This document shows positions 1 through 9,000 of a DNA stretch of 64,000 nucleotides, piece by piece; position 1 is the first letter of the stretch; each line of letters opens with the position of its first letter. The DNA is taken from NCBI GenBank assembly GCA_964444735.1, contig CAYUIJ010000003.1, positions 11,162 to 75,161 on the forward strand. Direction: 5' to 3'. The translations under genes were made by a program, and so were the position numbers. The DNA is from Phocaeicola_A sp964444735. GTDB taxonomy: Bacteria > Bacteroidota > Bacteroidia > Bacteroidales > Bacteroidaceae. The notes beneath the pieces were generated by a model. The model worked only from the letters and a program-made list of their open reading frames with translations, was not told where the DNA came from and did not search any database.

Positions 1-561
1 CTTGATTGTTTTCAAAACAAAGGTGTCTACTATTTCCTTGTCATCATTCCAATACAGGCTTTGATCCTCCAATACCACATCCAAATCCTTATTATTAGAT
101 ATCAGATTCTTGTATATTTTTCTCCATAACTCGCGATCTTCTGTATAAGAGCGGTATTCATTGGCCATATATTCCTGATAATAATCCGAAGCCGTAATCT
201 TTTCGTATATGGATCTGACCAAGTCGTCTTCATTATTCCAGTTTTTTTTCTGCTTCGCCACACAATATGAAAACTGTTCGCTTTTTTCCAATTGAAGAAT
301 AAACCTGTTCTCCACGAACTTCATATTCGGATTCAGATCCTCAGGCGAAGGCTTCAATTTCTTCTTTCCGGCCAATATACGTTCTTCGGCATATTTTGTT
401 ATTGCGATCATCAAAAGCAATAAGTAAATGTATAAGTCATACGCTTTACTCAGGCTGAAAAACAATTCTTTTTCCGCAGTATCCAGGTTTTTACCGCCGT
501 TCTGATAATACGCATAGACAATCTGCACGATTTTCAAACGAATAAGGACTCTGTTAATCAT
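1..561 (-). CDS. nusB: Transcription antitermination factor NusB, N-terminal part (cut by window edge)
   Basis: NusB binds boxA RNA together with NusE (ribosomal protein S10) and helps RNA polymerase read through rRNA operons. Reading leftwards from the ATG at 561 gives 187 codons without a stop, still open at base 1, so the gene continues outside the window. The protein begins MINRVLIRLKIVQIVYAYYQ and is rich in helix-forming and charged residues; this N-terminal extension is typical of the long (about 300-residue) NusB of Bacteroidales. The visible part ends in DDKEIVDTFVLKTIK, just before the conserved C-terminal NusB RNA-binding fold. The identification rests on recalled similarity to Bacteroides NusB and is quite sure. 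Confidence 0.9.
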   Translation of the reverse strand, partial: MINRVLIRLKIVQIVYAYYQNGGKNLDTAEKELFFSLSKAYDLYIYLLLLMIAITKYAEERILAGKKKLKPSPEDLNPNMKFVENRFILQLEKSEQFSYCVAKQKKNWNNEDDLVRSIYEKITASDYYQEYMANEYRSYTEDRELWRKIYKNLISNNKDLDVVLEDQSLYWNDDKEIVDTFVLKTIK

Positions 562-869
562 AATTTTAATATTTCGGCATTAGAAGCCGCTAAACTACAT
601 AAAATATCCATCCCTATATAATTTAATGTCAAATTTTTAGAAGTTGTTTTGAATTTTAACAAAAAGTTTTATGCAACGGTCGCCTCAGGCGGGTCCCGTT
701 AGTCCGGCAGGCATGGTTTAACGGATATTCAGTGGCATACAGGGATAAAAAGCGGACGAGCCCGCGCTGTATCAATCCCGCTGTCATAAAATGAGAATCC
801 GGGCGCCCGGATTAAAACGCGCTGATTTAATTCCGCCGACGGCATGAGTCTGTTCCCGTTTTTTTTACG
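562..869. other. Intergenic region between nusB and recR
   Basis: This is the divergent spacer between nusB (leftward) and recR (rightward). The first about 100 bases are AT-rich and should hold the nusB promoter, but I could not assign a clear TAnnTTTG element. The stretch 670-850 is GC-richer and holds only short frames with no family resemblance. No RNA gene was seen. Confidence 0.5.
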
Positions 870-877
870 TATCTTTG
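870..877 (+). promoter_or_regulatory. Promoter -7 element upstream of recR
   Basis: TATCTTTG matches the Bacteroidota -7 consensus TAnnTTTG exactly. No TTTG is found 19-21 bp upstream, so only half of the bipartite promoter is visible. The expected start of transcription is near 884, about 28 bases before the recR ATG. Confidence 0.55.
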
Positions 878-911
878 CCGTACCAACTGAAAAAAATGAA
901 ACGTACAAGTC

Positions 912-1529
912 ATGAGCCAACAATACCCATCCGCCTTACTGGAAAAAGCCGTGAATGAATTTGCCAAGCTGCCGGGAATCGGACGAAAGACGGCAACGCG
1001 CCTGGTCTTATATCTGTTACGTCAGGATACCAAGGACGTAGAGTCATTTGCCAACGCGCTGCTCACGCTGAAAAATGAAGTAAGGTATTGCAAAGTCTGT
1101 CATGACATATCAGATTCCGAGATATGCCACATTTGCAATAATCCCTTGCGGGACTCGTCGACAATATGTGTCGTGGAAAACATACAGGATGTAATGGCGG
1201 TAGAAAACACCCGGCAATTCAAAGGGCTGTACCATGTGCTGGGAGGAGTCATATCTCCTATGGACGGAATCGGCCCGTCAAGCCTACAGATCAACAGTCT
1301 TGTCGAAAGAGTGGCCAAGGGTGATGTCAAGGAAGTCATACTTGCATTGGGATCGACAATGGAAGGCGACACAACGAATTTCTACATATCCAGAAAGCTT
1401 GCGCCCTATAATGTAAAGCTAAGCATTATCGCACGCGGCATTCCCATCGGCGACGAACTGGAGTATACAGACGAGGTCACTCTGGGGCGCTCTATCGCCA
1501 ACCGCGTTTTATTCACCGGAAACAACTGA
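912..1529 (+). CDS. recR: Recombination mediator RecR
   Basis: RecR works with RecO (and RecF) to load RecA onto SSB-coated single-stranded gaps. The 205-residue length is standard. The domains appear in the usual order: a helix-hairpin-helix region (about residues 12-32, KLPGIGRKTATRLVLYLL), a four-cysteine zinc site (Cys60, Cys63, Cys72, Cys75), a Toprim domain starting near residue 84 (ICVVENIQDVMAVE), and the C-terminal GDTTNFYI segment. It is the first gene of a tight rightward set: the next gene starts 6 bases after its stop. Confidence 0.97.
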   Translation: MSQQYPSALLEKAVNEFAKLPGIGRKTATRLVLYLLRQDTKDVESFANALLTLKNEVRYCKVCHDISDSEICHICNNPLRDSSTICVVENIQDVMAVENTRQFKGLYHVLGGVISPMDGIGPSSLQINSLVERVAKGDVKEVILALGSTMEGDTTNFYISRKLAPYNVKLSIIARGIPIGDELEYTDEVTLGRSIANRVLFTGNN

Positions 1530-1535
1530 CCGTCT

Positions 1536-1979
1536 ATGAAAGAGATCAACCGGCTCGTCATAAGGCTAATCACGGAATCCGCGCTCCTTTGGATCATAGC
1601 TTTTGCCATTATACTCCTGTTTGAGACAGGCGTGTTGCCCGAAGGAGAACTGACCGGATACGCCCGGCTTGAATTTTTTCTGGAAACCGGAGCCATTATC
1701 CTTACCTTGCTGATAATTCCGCTTTTATTAAAGCCGTCCGGCCGAAAACTGGATGATATCCGGAAACTGGCGCTTCCCGACGCGATAAAAGCCTATCGGA
1801 GACAGAATGCCGTCCGATTGCTTTTGTCCGCCATTGTAATCTGGGGGAACTTGGTCTTATATTATGCGACCTTGGACAACACCGGAGGCTTGTGTGCCTT
1901 GACAGGCGGTGCGGCGGCCTTATATTGCCTGCCAAGCAGAAAAAGGGTTGTTAACGAACTGAATATCGAGGAGCCATGA
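1536..1979 (+). CDS. Small integral membrane protein of unknown function
   Basis: I do not recognise a functional family. The 147-residue protein has four hydrophobic stretches that should span the membrane (about residues 12-30, 50-66, 94-112 and 116-131), with a basic, charged loop between the second and third (KPSGRKLDDIRKLALPD). It follows recR by 6 bases and its stop overlaps the start of the next gene by 4 bases (ATGA), so it is probably co-transcribed and translationally coupled. The position between recR and a GNAT gene is familiar from Bacteroides genomes, but that says nothing about function. Confidence 0.75.
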   Translation: MKEINRLVIRLITESALLWIIAFAIILLFETGVLPEGELTGYARLEFFLETGAIILTLLIIPLLLKPSGRKLDDIRKLALPDAIKAYRRQNAVRLLLSAIVIWGNLVLYYATLDNTGGLCALTGGAAALYCLPSRKRVVNELNIEEP

Positions 1980-2515
1980 GAGAGGGTGTTTTGCGCAGTC
2001 ACCGCATTATCTTGAGAGCTCCCGAACCGGAAGACCTTGAAATAATGTACGAAATGGAAAACCTGCCCGAAATGTGGGCCGTCAGCAATGTGACAGTCCC
2101 CTACTCGCGGTATACGCTAAAACGGTATATCGAAAACTGCCGCAATGATATCTACAATGACGGTGAGCTCAGACTGATGATACAGCTGGCCGAAAGCCGA
2201 AAGGTGGCCGGTACCGTCGACCTGACAGACTTTACCCCCTTGCATGAACGGGCAGAGGTGGGAATCGCCATTCTGAAAGACTACAGGAAACAAGGAATCG
2301 CCCGTGAGGCATTGGAGCTTTTATGCGATTATGCGTTCAGACAGCTTCACATACATCTGTTGTATGCCTGCATTGCCACAGACAACAGCCCCTCCCTCCG
2401 TTTGTTCAAGGCATGCGGCTTTACGGAAGGATGTGTGTTAAAAGACTGGTTCAGGGACGAAAACGGATATAAAGACGCCCGCATACTGCAGAAAGCTACC
2501 TCTTCTTCTTTTTAA
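1976..2515 (+). CDS. GNAT family N-acetyltransferase (RimJ/SpeG-like)
   Basis: The protein (179 residues) has the layout of a GCN5-related acetyltransferase that moves acetyl from acetyl-CoA to an amino group. The N-terminus LRSHRIILRAPEPEDLEIMY is typical of the RimJ/RimL/SpeG branch. The acetyl-CoA pyrophosphate loop is seen in DYRKQGIAREALELLCDYAF, and NSPSLRLFKACGFTEG is the usual C-terminal motif. The acceptor (protein N-terminus, polyamine or antibiotic) cannot be read from the sequence. The start overlaps the upstream gene by 4 bases. The 3' end overlaps by 20 bases the end of a converging gene. Confidence 0.88.
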   Translation: MREGVLRSHRIILRAPEPEDLEIMYEMENLPEMWAVSNVTVPYSRYTLKRYIENCRNDIYNDGELRLMIQLAESRKVAGTVDLTDFTPLHERAEVGIAILKDYRKQGIAREALELLCDYAFRQLHIHLLYACIATDNSPSLRLFKACGFTEGCVLKDWFRDENGYKDARILQKATSSSF

Positions 2516-2753
2516 ACAAGAAACGGACACGGCGCACGATTTTCAGTCCTGTCATCATTCCGTCAATGACCGCCATTCCCGAATTAAAAGAATTTATAAC
2601 AAACTCCATCTTACTGATTGCCTTTGTCGGCGAGAACAACTCGGAAACTGTCAGACGCATCAGCGCTTCCTGATTTTCTATTTGCCTCCTCACCTCTTTT
2701 TTCTTCCTGGATATTTCTTCCAGAGTCGTAACCGGCGCTCTTTTTTCTTCCAT
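2496..2753 (-). CDS. Small basic protein of a YtxH/holin-like envelope operon
   Basis: No named family is recognised. The chosen start (ATG at 2753, MEEKRAPVTTLEEISRKK) gives 85 residues and begins 4 bases after the stop of the holin-like gene. An upstream in-frame ATG at 2777 would overlap that gene by 20 bases. The N-terminal half is a charged helix that could form a coiled coil; the middle has a weakly hydrophobic segment (VINSFNSGMAVIDGMMTGLK), and the end is strongly basic (RRVRFLFKKKKR). Its place as third gene after YtxH and a holin-like protein suggests an envelope-associated role. Confidence 0.7.
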   Translation of the reverse strand: MEEKRAPVTTLEEISRKKKEVRRQIENQEALMRLTVSELFSPTKAISKMEFVINSFNSGMAVIDGMMTGLKIVRRVRFLFKKKKR

Positions 2754-2757
2754 ACTG

Positions 2758-3143
2758 TTACTGCTCTTTGTCTGCATCCGGCGCGTTTATGAAAAGATTT
2801 GCGACAAACTTTGTCAACGGCCTTACAATCAGTCGTNNNNNNNNNNTTTACGGAATAAATACACAAAAGCCAGCAACAAAAGCAGTGCCCCCGTTATGAT
2901 GGCAAAGCTGGTGTTCAGCCCGCCCACATAAGGCTCCATGATATAAACCAGACTAAACGACAAATAAAACAATGCCATCATTCCCAGTATGACGGCTATG
3001 GTAATAATGACGACAGCCGATACCAAGACAGTCAGCTTCTCGGCAAATTCCAGTCTTACATATTCCTTCTGAAGCACGACATACTTTTTCAGTTGGGAAA
3101 AAAGCTGCCCAAGATTCTCTATGCTTTTATCGTTGGCAAACAT
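2758..3143 (-). CDS. Phage holin family (Phage_holin_3_6-like) membrane protein, interrupted by an assembly gap
   Basis: The protein has an N-terminal charged helix followed by two membrane helices (about residues 42-66 and 78-98), ending LLLAFVYLFRK at the gap. This is the layout of the DUF1469/Phage_holin_3_6 family, cellular membrane proteins of unknown function despite the name. Beyond the ten N the right continuation is in another frame: RLIVRPLTKFVANLFINAPD, then a stop at 2758-2760, which matches the usual basic C-terminus of the family. Dropping the N and one base shared by the two contig ends gives 124 residues. It is the middle gene of a three-gene operon with YtxH upstream. Confidence 0.8.
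2837..2846. other. Assembly gap (10 N) inside the holin-like gene
   Basis: Ten N is a fixed placeholder, not a measured distance. Family resemblance on both sides suggests that little or nothing is missing and that the flanking contigs probably overlap by about one base. Confidence 0.9.
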
Positions 3144-3251
3144 ACCTATCTGATTAAACGGGCTTTTATTAAAGATTACGGAGCTGCCGGCTCAGGCTGC
3201 GGGCCAATCCGCAGCCGGGCCGGCAATCATTGATTTATGACAAAAGCCCGG

Positions 3252-3458
3252 TCATTCTCCGTCTTTTTTTACTTCCGAGGCAATTTCATCAACCAGCTCG
3301 TTCATTTGCTGACGGTTCAAGCAAATACCCCTTTTACGCAACGCCTCGGCAATTCTCATACGCATATCCTCTCCCTTTTCCGGAGCGAACAAAATTCCGC
3401 ATGCTGCACCCACTACGGCACCGCCGAGGAAAGCAGCCAACACATTTAAACCTTTCAT
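3252..3458 (-). CDS. YtxH domain protein
   Basis: This 68-residue protein has one glycine- and alanine-rich membrane segment (about residues 5-25) followed by FAPEKGEDMRMRI and a charged helix. That is the hallmark of the YtxH family (Gram-positive general stress proteins, widespread in Bacteroidota, role unknown). It is the first gene of the leftward operon YtxH, holin-like, small basic protein, which is a common arrangement in Bacteroides. A promoter lies just upstream. Confidence 0.88.
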   Translation of the reverse strand: MKGLNVLAAFLGGAVVGAACGILFAPEKGEDMRMRIAEALRKRGICLNRQQMNELVDEIASEVKKDGE

Positions 3459-3496
3459 AATCCTCGCATTTTAGTTCATAATTCAGTTCATAACTG

Positions 3497-3504
3497 CAAA
3501 TTTA
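3497..3504 (-). promoter_or_regulatory. Promoter -7 element for the YtxH operon
   Basis: On the minus strand the sequence reads TAAATTTG, a perfect TAnnTTTG. Nineteen bases further upstream is TTTT, one mismatch from the -33 TTTG. The predicted transcript starts near 3490 and has a leader of about 30 bases. Confidence 0.65.
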
Positions 3505-3771
3505 TAGTTTTTCCGGATCAAAAAAAGAATACGCGTCACTTTTTTTTTAATAAAACCGGATATAAGGGAAGATTCCGGACCGAAGCGCGGCAGAGTCCGG
3601 AAGAGCCGGACTCCGGAAACGTGCCCTTCCCGACCCTTTCATCAGGAAAGCACAGGCCGGATCCGGTGAAAGGACAGGGGGAGGACCTTAATTCCCCTCT
3701 CTCCTCCTCCCCTCCCGTTTCGTAAAATCTCACACACACTATGCATGTATTTATATTTTTCCGGTATTTAT
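3505..3771. other. Intergenic spacer between two divergent transcription units
   Basis: This holds the -33 region of the YtxH promoter and then a purine/pyrimidine-skewed, GC-rich stretch (about 3570-3720) with no convincing frame. Short open frames here have no family resemblance. No hairpin with a T-run was seen. Confidence 0.45.
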
Positions 3772-3802
3772 TTTGTCAATAGCAAAAAAATAGTCAATTT
3801 TG
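3772..3802 (+). promoter_or_regulatory. Promoter of the PUR-domain gene
   Basis: TTTG at 3772-3775, a 19-bp spacer and CAATTTTG at 3795-3802 match the bipartite consensus with one mismatch in the -7 box. Transcription should start near 3809, 20 bases before the ATG at 3829. Confidence 0.6.
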
Positions 3803-3828
3803 GCGGAGTTTTTATACCGACAATTATT

Positions 3829-4188
3829 ATGGAAGAGTTTAAAAAGAGAAGCGCTGCCGAGACAGACAAGGAAATCGTGTTTTCCAAGGCCATAAAAGCG
3901 GGGAAACGCATATATTATCTGGATGTGAAAAAGAGCCGTAAGAACGAAATGTTTCTGGCTATCACCGAAAGCAAGAAAATCATATCAGGAGAAGGCGATG
4001 ATTCACAGGTGAATTTTGAAAAGCACAAGATATTTTTGTACAAAGAAGATTTTGAAAAATTCACTAACGGATTAAATGAAGCCATAAACTACATTATCCA
4101 AGAGCAAGGGGCCTGTGAGCCAAAACACGGCAGCGAGGCAGAAAACGGCGGTAATGCCGGCGATATAAAAATCGACATTGATTTTTAG
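3829..4188 (+). CDS. PUR-alpha-like nucleic-acid-binding protein (DUF3276)
   Basis: The 119-residue product matches the DUF3276/PUR family of single-stranded DNA- and RNA-binding proteins (the Borrelia member BpuR is the studied case). Visible features are the PUR-repeat core, with EIVFSKAIKAGKRIYYLDVK and FLAITESKKI followed by HKIFLYKEDFEKF, and a variable acidic tail ending DIKIDIDF. The start at 3829 is preferred to an upstream in-frame ATG at 3745, because a promoter lies between the two and the family begins with MEEFKKR-like sequence. It stands alone between two promoters. The nucleic-acid target in Bacteroidales is not established. Confidence 0.88.
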   Translation: MEEFKKRSAAETDKEIVFSKAIKAGKRIYYLDVKKSRKNEMFLAITESKKIISGEGDDSQVNFEKHKIFLYKEDFEKFTNGLNEAINYIIQEQGACEPKHGSEAENGGNAGDIKIDIDF

Positions 4189-4198
4189 CCTTGAAGTT

Positions 4199-4229
4199 TT
4201 TGACAGCCAAAAAAAACATTGTAACTTCG
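4199..4229 (+). promoter_or_regulatory. Promoter of rplY
   Basis: TTTG at 4199-4202, a 19-bp spacer and TAACTTCG at 4222-4229 (one mismatch from TAnnTTTG) form a good bipartite promoter. Transcription should begin near 4236, leaving a leader of about 70 bases before the rplY ATG at 4308. Confidence 0.65.
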
Positions 4230-4307
4230 CCGCGCTTTTTGATACACCGTGTAATGGTGAGTTAAGCAAAGCCGACTTAATTTAGAGTAACACAATTTTT
4301 TTTAAAC

Positions 4308-4913
4308 ATGGAAAGTTTTGACATTAAAGGTTCTGTCAGAAAAAGTACTGGCAAGAAGAGTACGCGGGAAATCCGCAAGGCGGGCTTGGTACCGTGTAAC
4401 CTGTATGGTTCCAAAAAAGATGAGAATGGCAAGATTATCGCAACCCCGTTTTCGGTAACCAATGAAAGTCTGCGTAACCTCATCTATACTCCGCATGTCT
4501 ACATTGTAAACCTGGATATTGACGGGCAAGTCTGTAAGGCCGTCATGAGGGAGATCCAGTTCCATCCGGTTAAAGACAATGTCCTTCACATTGATTTCTA
4601 TCAGATTGAAGAAAACCGGCCCATTGTAATGGAAATTCCTGTACAGCTTGAAGGCCTGGCAGAAGGGGTGCGCGCCGGCGGCAAGCTGCAGCTTCAGACC
4701 CGTAAGCTGAAAGTCATGGCCGTTTATGACAAGATTCCCGACAGACTGGTCATCAATGTCAGCAGTCTTGGATTGGGCGGGGCAATCAAAGTCGGGGATC
4801 TGGCTTTCGAAGGAATGGAAATCTTGAATACGAAAGAGACTGTGGTATGCACGGTGAAAGTGACCCGTGCCGCCATAACGGGAACTGCGGAGACGGTTGC
4901 AAAGACCGAGTGA
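4308..4913 (+). CDS. rplY: 50S ribosomal protein L25/general stress protein Ctc
   Basis: L25 binds 5S rRNA in the large ribosomal subunit. At 201 residues this is the long CTC/TL5 form: an N-terminal L25 domain (about residues 1-90, with GKKSTREIRKAGLVPCNLYG) followed by the beta-rich TL5 C-terminal domain (VMEIPVQLEGLAEGVRAGGK). It heads a rightward group rplY, pth, S4 protein: translation factors with short spacing (27 bases, then a 4-base overlap). Its promoter is at 4199-4229. Confidence 0.96.
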   Translation: MESFDIKGSVRKSTGKKSTREIRKAGLVPCNLYGSKKDENGKIIATPFSVTNESLRNLIYTPHVYIVNLDIDGQVCKAVMREIQFHPVKDNVLHIDFYQIEENRPIVMEIPVQLEGLAEGVRAGGKLQLQTRKLKVMAVYDKIPDRLVINVSSLGLGGAIKVGDLAFEGMEILNTKETVVCTVKVTRAAITGTAETVAKTE

Positions 4914-4940
4914 GACATGGACTTTTATTCTCTCTGCTAA

Positions 4941-5504
4941 ATGAAATATTTAATCGCAGGATTGGGAAATATCGGAGAAGAATACCAGAATACCCGTCAT
5001 AACATAGGGTTCAGCATATTGGATGCCTTGGCCAAGGCATCCAATATTGTTTTCAAGGACGCCCGGTACGGAGCCGTTGCCGATATGCCGCTGAAAGGCA
5101 GGCGGCTTATACTGCTTAAGCCTTCTACCTACATGAATTTGAGCGGAAATGCGGTGCGTTACTGGATGCGGCAGGAAGAGATTCCTTTGGAGAACGTACT
5201 GGTTGTTGCCGATGACCTGTCTCTGCCATTCGGGACACTGCGGCTAAAGCCCAAAGGCAGTGCCGCAGGACACAACGGGCTCAGACATATCGCGGCTGTA
5301 CTGGAAACCGAAAACTACGCGCGTCTGCGTTTTGGCATAGGCAATGACTTTCCAAAAGGGGGCCAGACAGATTTTGTCCTTGGCCGCTTTACCGAGGAAA
5401 ACATGAGCACGATGGATGAGCGCGTAAACAGGGCATGCGAAATCATCAAAAGTTTCTGCCTGGCAGGAATAAATATCACCATGAATCAATTCAACAACAA
5501 ATGA
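4941..5504 (+). CDS. pth: Peptidyl-tRNA hydrolase
   Basis: Pth frees tRNA from peptidyl-tRNA that drops off the ribosome. The 187-residue length is normal. The start AGLGNIGEEYQNTRHNIGF contains the catalytic histidine (His20), and VADDLSLPFGTLRLKPKG and GHNGLRHI are the other conserved active-site segments. It lies directly after rplY, a widespread arrangement. Its stop overlaps the start of the S4-domain gene (ATGA at 5501-5504). Confidence 0.97.
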   Translation: MKYLIAGLGNIGEEYQNTRHNIGFSILDALAKASNIVFKDARYGAVADMPLKGRRLILLKPSTYMNLSGNAVRYWMRQEEIPLENVLVVADDLSLPFGTLRLKPKGSAAGHNGLRHIAAVLETENYARLRFGIGNDFPKGGQTDFVLGRFTEENMSTMDERVNRACEIIKSFCLAGINITMNQFNNK

Positions 5505-5941
5505 ACGAAGCCAGAATAGACAAATGGCTATGGGCGGTACGCATATTCAAGACACGCTCCATTGCCGCAGAAGCCTGCAGGAAAGGCAGGGTTTCTGTCA
5601 ATGGCGTACAAGCGAAGCCGTCACGGATGATCAGGCCGGGAGAGATCATTCAGGTAAAAAAAGCACCCGTTACATACTCATTCAAAGTCTTGCAGACAAT
5701 AGAAAAAAGGGTCGGGGCCGGTCTCGTTCAAGAGATGCTTGAAAACGTTACCCCGCCCGATCAATACGAATTGCTCGAAATGAATAAAATCAGCGGATTC
5801 GTCAACAGAGCCAAAGGTACCGGGCGCCCGACCAAAAAGGAGCGCCGGAGTCTGGACAGGCTCAACGATCCCGGATATCCGGATTTTGAGGCTGATTCCG
5901 ATGATGGCGATGAAGATGATGACGAATACGCCGGAGAGTGA
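5501..5941 (+). CDS. S4 RNA-binding domain protein, Hsp15-like
   Basis: Hsp15 (HslR) recycles 50S subunits that carry stalled nascent chains. This 146-residue protein starts MNEARIDKWLWAVRIFKTRS, a clear S4 domain (about residues 3-60, ending MIRPGEII). The C-terminal tail is long and very acidic (DSDDGDEDDDEYAGE). The ATG at 5501, overlapping the pth stop, is preferred to an upstream in-frame ATG at 5435 because the S4 domain begins right after it. Position after rplY and pth fits a ribosome-rescue role. Confidence 0.9.
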   Translation: MNEARIDKWLWAVRIFKTRSIAAEACRKGRVSVNGVQAKPSRMIRPGEIIQVKKAPVTYSFKVLQTIEKRVGAGLVQEMLENVTPPDQYELLEMNKISGFVNRAKGTGRPTKKERRSLDRLNDPGYPDFEADSDDGDEDDDEYAGE

Positions 5942-6070
5942 CCAAGCGGACAGGTCCGCGCCGCGTAATCCTGCCGCCGTGATACGAGGCGGGGCAGTCA
6001 TCACGAAGCGTCAGTCATCCCCGGCCGGATCCGGGATGTTCCGCCCCGCGCGGACACGGCGCGCCTGAAG

Positions 6071-9000
6071 TCACAGCCTTGGTTCGGGCAGCGAGCGCAC
6101 TATCTCCACCGTCCGGCACGAGAGGCTGATTACCGAAAGCAGGAGGTCGAGGATGTAGCGGGGCTGCTTGTGCTCGCGGCTCCAGTCGTTGGGGTCGTTC
6201 CTGATGAGCGAGGCCTTGTCGACGGTGACGGCATAACGCTCCATGACCCACTCGATGGCCGGCTTGCCGTTGATGACGTATCCGTAGGCCCGATCGGGGA
6301 TGTTCTCCACGGTGATGCGGGCATTGTAGATGATGCGTGACTTGTCGGCCGCGAGTCTGCCGTCTTTGTCACGCGTCTTGGCGAAACGCATTTTCTCCAC
6401 GGCAAAGTGCCGGTAAGTGTCATCGGTCCATTCGCTTTGCCAGATGCCGATGTCGCCGGTGACCCTCACACCCAAGGCACGGTGCGCCTGCACGGGCATT
6501 TCCGCATAGGACACATCGCCGCCCTCTTGCCCTGCGGCCTGCATGTTGATGTTACGCTCGTAATTCAGGTGCAGGCCGGCCAGTTCCTTTCCCGCCTTGT
6601 AAAAGGCCATGAAGTCTTGCACGTTATCCGCAACGGGGATGCGGGGCAGCGACTTTTTCAAGTCGTTGGCGAAGCGTTCCCGGTATTGCGGCGAATGAAG
6701 CAGGCCGTACACGTAGTAGAAGATGTGTTCCTTGGTGATGGTGCGGGTGCCGCCGAAGCGGCCGCGCGCCTCCTTCAGTATCCAGTCGGTGATGCCTTCA
6801 TGACGGATATAGCGGCCTGTCTCCCCCTGCCCGAAGAGACTGCTCTGCGGATGCCTGTTTTCCTCGTACCAGTAAAGGGGAAAGCACTGGCCGTTGAATT
6901 GTACCTGCAAATCCGGGATACAATCAGTTATAAGTACTGAAAAATCCTTACTATTGCTAACACCGCTAATGGCAATAACTATATTGTTGTGCTGTGCGGT
7001 CGGGAACAAACATTGCCATAATCCCGGACGTTCAATGAACGGTCTATGATAATATAAATTCGTTTTATTAAAAGGACGATAAGTTGCTTTTACAAAAGTT
7101 GTTTCATCGAATATGTGTTTTGCTCCACTATCGTAATCCTTTTTCAAATTTACTGTCCAACTTATCCTTGTTTCATCTGTTGACATTGTATTTCCCTCAA
7201 TCTGCTGATTGTAAAAATCAATCATGGACTGCATATTCGCGCTTACATTTTGTTTTGAATATCCGTACACCCAAGTGTCCCGATTGGTTGCAACCGCTAT
7301 GGCATATGTACTGAAAAATGACATTGCCTTCCCATCGAACTTCTTTTCCGGTGCAAGCGGAATCAAGGAGTCAAACACGCCATCGCGCTGGTTAATCCAG
7401 TNNNNNNNNNNGTCATTATAAAACGCGATGCTCTCCCTGGCCGTCTCCTTGACGATTTGGATGGATGAATTGTAAGACCATGTATCTCTTCCTGTCAGGC
7501 TTCCCCTTGAATTTATGGCAAACACACATTGCGCTTTCAGGTCGAATTTCTTTTCCGGTGCAAGCGGAATCAAAGAGTCAAACACCCCGTCCCGCTGGTT
7601 GATCCAGTCTGCCTTGTCGTTGGGGGTAATGATCTGCCAGTCTATCTTCCTTGAGGAGATGGAACGGAACTCCTTGACCATCCTGAGCTTCTGCTCACGG
7701 GTCAGGTAGTCGCCGATGTCGTGGTAATGGATCACAGCCTTTTGTCCCCGTCTGGCCGGATTCTTTACAAGAAACGTTATCGCGACACCTGTGAGTATAT
7801 CAAATACATTCTGCCCTTCCCGTTTTGCATTTTCACCATTCTTTCCACGAATAGCACCTCTTAAGTTCAGCACATAGATGGAGGTGAATTCCTTTTCGAG
7901 GCAACGGCGCATACCGTCCTGAGAATTGCCGTCAAGCCACGCGCCGTTGCTGATGAAGGCAATGACCCCTCCTTCATTTTCGGGTATGCGGTCGGATGCC
8001 CAGCGGAAAGACTTGATGTAAGTGTCATACAGAGATTTGTTCAAGTTAGCTGAACTTTTAGAAGCATAAGTAGTTGCGACACGATTATCAAGATGAGGAT
8101 AAGACAAGTTCTGCGCGTTGTCGTTGGCAGAACGCTGCCCGATGGAATAGGGCGGATTGCCCATGATCACCCTGACAGGTGTCTCTTTTTGTCTCTTCAC
8201 CCGCTCGGAGTTGTCACGGAAGAACTCCGTAAACAGCCCGTTGTGTTCCTCTTCCGCCAGCTGGAAGGTGTCGGTGAGGCAGATGCCGTTGTAGGGCAGG
8301 TATTCCTTGCGGCGGGTGATGTCATGAAACACCGCCTCGATGTTCACATCGGCAATGTAGTAGGCCAGCAGGACGATTTCGTTGCAGTGAATCTCATGGA
8401 GGTACTTGCGCTCCATGTCCTCCTCACGGATCAGCCCCGACTGCAGCAGCCGCGTGATGAAGGTGCCCGTGCCCACAAAGGGGTCGAGGATATGCACGTT
8501 ACGTTCCGTCAGCGAGGCGCCAAACTCTGCCTTGAGTATGTCGTTTACGGAATGGATGATGAAGTCCACGCACTCCACGGGCGTGTAGACGATGCCCAGT
8601 TTCTCCACCGTGAGCGGGAACGCGCCCTTGAAGAACCTCCCGTAGAGGTTCTTGATGACGGTCTGCCTGCCCTCCAGATTGTCGATGCCTCCCACGTTCA
8701 TGCGTACCGACTGGTAGAACCTGTCAAGCACTTCGGTGTCTTTCTCAAAAGCCTGTTCCCGCAGGAGATCTATCATGCGCTGCATGGAGCGGCTCACGGC
8801 ATTGTTCCGCACAAACCGGTAATCTGCGAAAAGCGCGTCGAACACGGGGCGCGTTATCATGTGCTGGGCCAGCATCTCAATGGCCTGCGCCTCGTCTACC
8901 GAAGGGTTCAGGTCGCGTTGAAGACCTTTCAAGTAAGCATTGAAAGCCTTTTTGTGCGCGCCTCCCTGAATGAGTCCGGCGATGCGCTCGACGAACCTGC

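Noticed and set aside
562..923. Short leftward frame ending before recR
   Set aside because: It overlaps the recR promoter and start, has no family resemblance and no upstream promoter.
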